From: Morinoia aosen
Taxonomy: Eukaryota > Arthropoda > Malacostraca > Amphipoda > Talitridae
DNA length: 64,000 nt
Reading direction: 5' to 3'
NCBI GenBank assembly: GCA_030386875.1
Contig: CM059560.1
Coordinates: 44,000,757-44,064,756 of the forward strand
Shown here piece after piece: positions 62,541 through 64,000 of this stretch. Below the pieces are notes generated by a model. The model was not told the DNA's origin and did not search any database. It saw nothing but the letters and a program-made list of their open reading frames with translations. A program made the translations under genes and the position numbers. The stretch's first letter is position 1; every line of letters begins with the position of its first letter.

Positions 62541-64000
62541 GTGTACTCCTTTGTACGTTCTAGAGATATTTCCTGTACTCCTTCGTGCGCTGTAGAGATA
62601 CCTTCTGTACTCCTTTGTACGCTATGGAGATACCTTCTGTACTCATTTGTACGCTGTAGAGATACCTCGTGTACTCCTTTGTACGTTCTAGAGATATTTC
62701 CTGTACTCCTGTGTGCGCTGTAGAGATACCTTCTGAACTCCTTTGTGCGCTGTAGAGATACCTTCTCTACTCCTTTGTGCGCTGTAGAGATACCTTCTGT
62801 ACTCCTTTGTGCGCTGTAGAGATACCTTCTGTACTCCTTTGTACGCTGTAGAGATAACTCGTGTACTCCTTTGTACGTTCTAGAGATATTTCCTGTACTC
62901 CTTTGTGCGCTGTAGAGATACCTTCTGTACTCCTTTGTGCGCTGTAGAGATACCTTCTGTACTCCTTTGTGCACTGTAGAGATACCTTCTGTACTCCTTT
63001 GTGCGCTGTAGAGATACCTTCTGTACTCCTTTATGCGCTGTAGAGATACCTTCTGTACTCCTTTGTACGCTGTAGAGATACCTCGTGTACTCCTTTGTAC
63101 GTTCTAGAGATATTTCCTGTACTCCTTTGTGCGCTGTAGAGATACCTTCTGTACTCCTTTGTGCGCTGTAGAGATACCTTCTGTACTCCTTTGATTGCTG
63201 TAGAGATACCTTCTGTACTCCTTTGTACGCTGTAGAGATACCTTCTGTACTCCTTTGTGCTCTGTAGAGATACCTTCTTTAATCCTTTGTACGCTGTAGA
63301 GATACCTCGTGCCCTCCTTTGTACGTTCCAGAGATATTTCCTGTACTCCTTTGTGCGCTGTAGAGATACCTTCTGTACTCCTTTGTGCGCTGTAGAGATA
63401 CCTTCTGTACTACTCTGTGCGCTGTAGAGATACCTTCTGTACTCCTTTGTGCGCTGTAGAGATACCTCGTGTACTCCTTTGTACGCTGTAGAAATACCTT
63501 CTGTACTCCTTTGTGCGCTGTAGAGATACCTTCTGTACTCCTTTGTGCGCTGTAGAGATACCTTCTGTACTCCTTTGTGCGCTGTAGAGATACCTTCTGT
63601 ACTCCTTTGTGCGCTGTAGAGATACCTTCTGTACTCCTTTGTGCGCTGTAGAGATACCTTCTGTACTCCTTTGTGCGCTGTAGAGATACCTTCTGTACTC
63701 CTTTGTGCGCTGTAGAGATACCTTCTGTACTCCTTTGTACGCTGTAGAGATACCTCGTGTACTCCTTTGTACGTTCTAGAGATATTTCCTGTACTCCTTT
63801 GTGCGCTGTAGAGATACCTTCTGTACTCCTTTGTGCGCTGTAGAGATACCTTCTGTACTCCTTTGTGCGCTGTAGAGATACCTTCTGTACTCCTTTGTGC
63901 GCTGTAGAGATACCTTCTGTACTCCTTTGTGCGCTGTAGAGATACCTTCTGTACTCCTTTGTACGCTGTAGAGATACCTCGTGTACTCCTTTGTACGTTC
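62541..64000. repeat. Long higher-order repeat, unit 4 (cut by the window end)
   Basis: Start group at 62541 and CTTTAATCC at 63279 (738 bp, as in the other three units), then TTCCAGAG and TACTACTCTG in the same order. Private changes include TATGGAG near 62633, GATAACTCG near 62854, CTTTGATTGCTG near 63190 and CTCGTGCCCTCC near 63309. The array runs past the window edge. Confidence 0.86.

Larger units (their letters stand above)
1..64000. repeat. 32-bp satellite DNA array, window-wide (about 2,000 monomers)
   Basis: The window is a continuous head-to-tail array of a 32-bp unit with no interruption by unique sequence; both window edges fall inside the array, so its full length is unknown. 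The A consensus has 15 G/C in 32 (about 47%) and 20 pyrimidines in 32 on this strand. Every unit I read has the same orientation; I saw no inversion. Copies differ mostly by single substitutions, and rare variants are shared between distant copies, which indicates real, repeatedly duplicated satellite rather than one unit copied by error. A long, homogeneous array of this kind is typical of eukaryotic heterochromatin. Species, chromosome position and function cannot be told from the sequence. I do not recognise the monomer. Confidence 0.98.

Noticed and set aside
1..64000. CRISPR array (repeat length near 32 bp)
   Set aside because: Repeats abut directly with no unique spacers, and there is no leader or cas gene.
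1..64000. Telomeric repeat, microsatellite, or rDNA spacer
   Set aside because: The unit is 32 bp with no short G-rich telomere motif, no 1-6 bp period, and no rRNA sequence anywhere in the window.
1..64000. Inverted segments or head-to-head junctions
   Set aside because: Every stretch read has the monomer in the same orientation, and I saw no reverse-complement unit.
1..64000. Assembly artefact from copying one read or unit
   Set aside because: Not fully excluded, but scattered private substitutions within and between duplicates, and changes of offset by single monomers, argue for genuine sequence. Copy number at the most recent duplications (960, 1,440 and 6,176 bp) still depends on read support.

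Overview
The whole 64 kb window is one uninterrupted tandem-repeat (satellite) array. The unit is 32 bp, there are about 2,000 copies, and every copy I read has the same orientation. I found no unique sequence, credible gene, RNA gene, mobile element or CRISPR array. A 64 kb head-to-tail array of this purity, with layered higher-order structure, is what eukaryotic heterochromatin (centromeric, pericentromeric, subtelomeric or knob-like) looks like. I cannot name the organism or the chromosome location, and I do not recognise this monomer as a named satellite.

Three monomer types make up nearly everything. Type A (reference 1-32) is the bulk. Type B (65-96) differs from A at unit positions 7, 24 and 25. 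Type C (97-128) differs at 7, 10, 12, 21, 22 and 24 and carries a TCTAGA palindrome. A' is A with only the position-7 change. Runs of A and A' end in a B-C pair, giving blocks of roughly 3-10 monomers; a clean seven-monomer (224 bp) form occurs twice in a row at 4322-4769.

Shared rare variants reveal a third level, kilobase-scale duplications. Region 1-6860 is repeated at 17183-24715. Region 1750-5265 is repeated at 7990-11470, and 7900-10170 at about 15900-18200. Region 11430-13550 is repeated 2,400 bp downstream. A 960-bp unit is doubled at 21373-23292. Region 25000-29950 recurs 6,176 bp downstream. Region 42515-43995 recurs 3,168 bp downstream. From 49421 to the end the array follows a long higher-order repeat of 3.1-5.0 kb (starts 49421, 54381, 57517, 62541), and one unit contains a 1,440-bp internal duplication. 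Offsets between copies are exact multiples of 32 bp once the few small indels are counted.

Unit length is very strictly kept. Eight net indels that I found (seven of 1 bp, one of 9 bp) account exactly for the 12-bp phase shift between the first and last monomers. Apparent reading frames of up to about 420 codons on the minus strand are by-products: the A monomer has no stop on that strand in any frame, so frames run until a C monomer supplies TAG. Nothing here suggests a gene system. The interest lies in the array's architecture and evolution.
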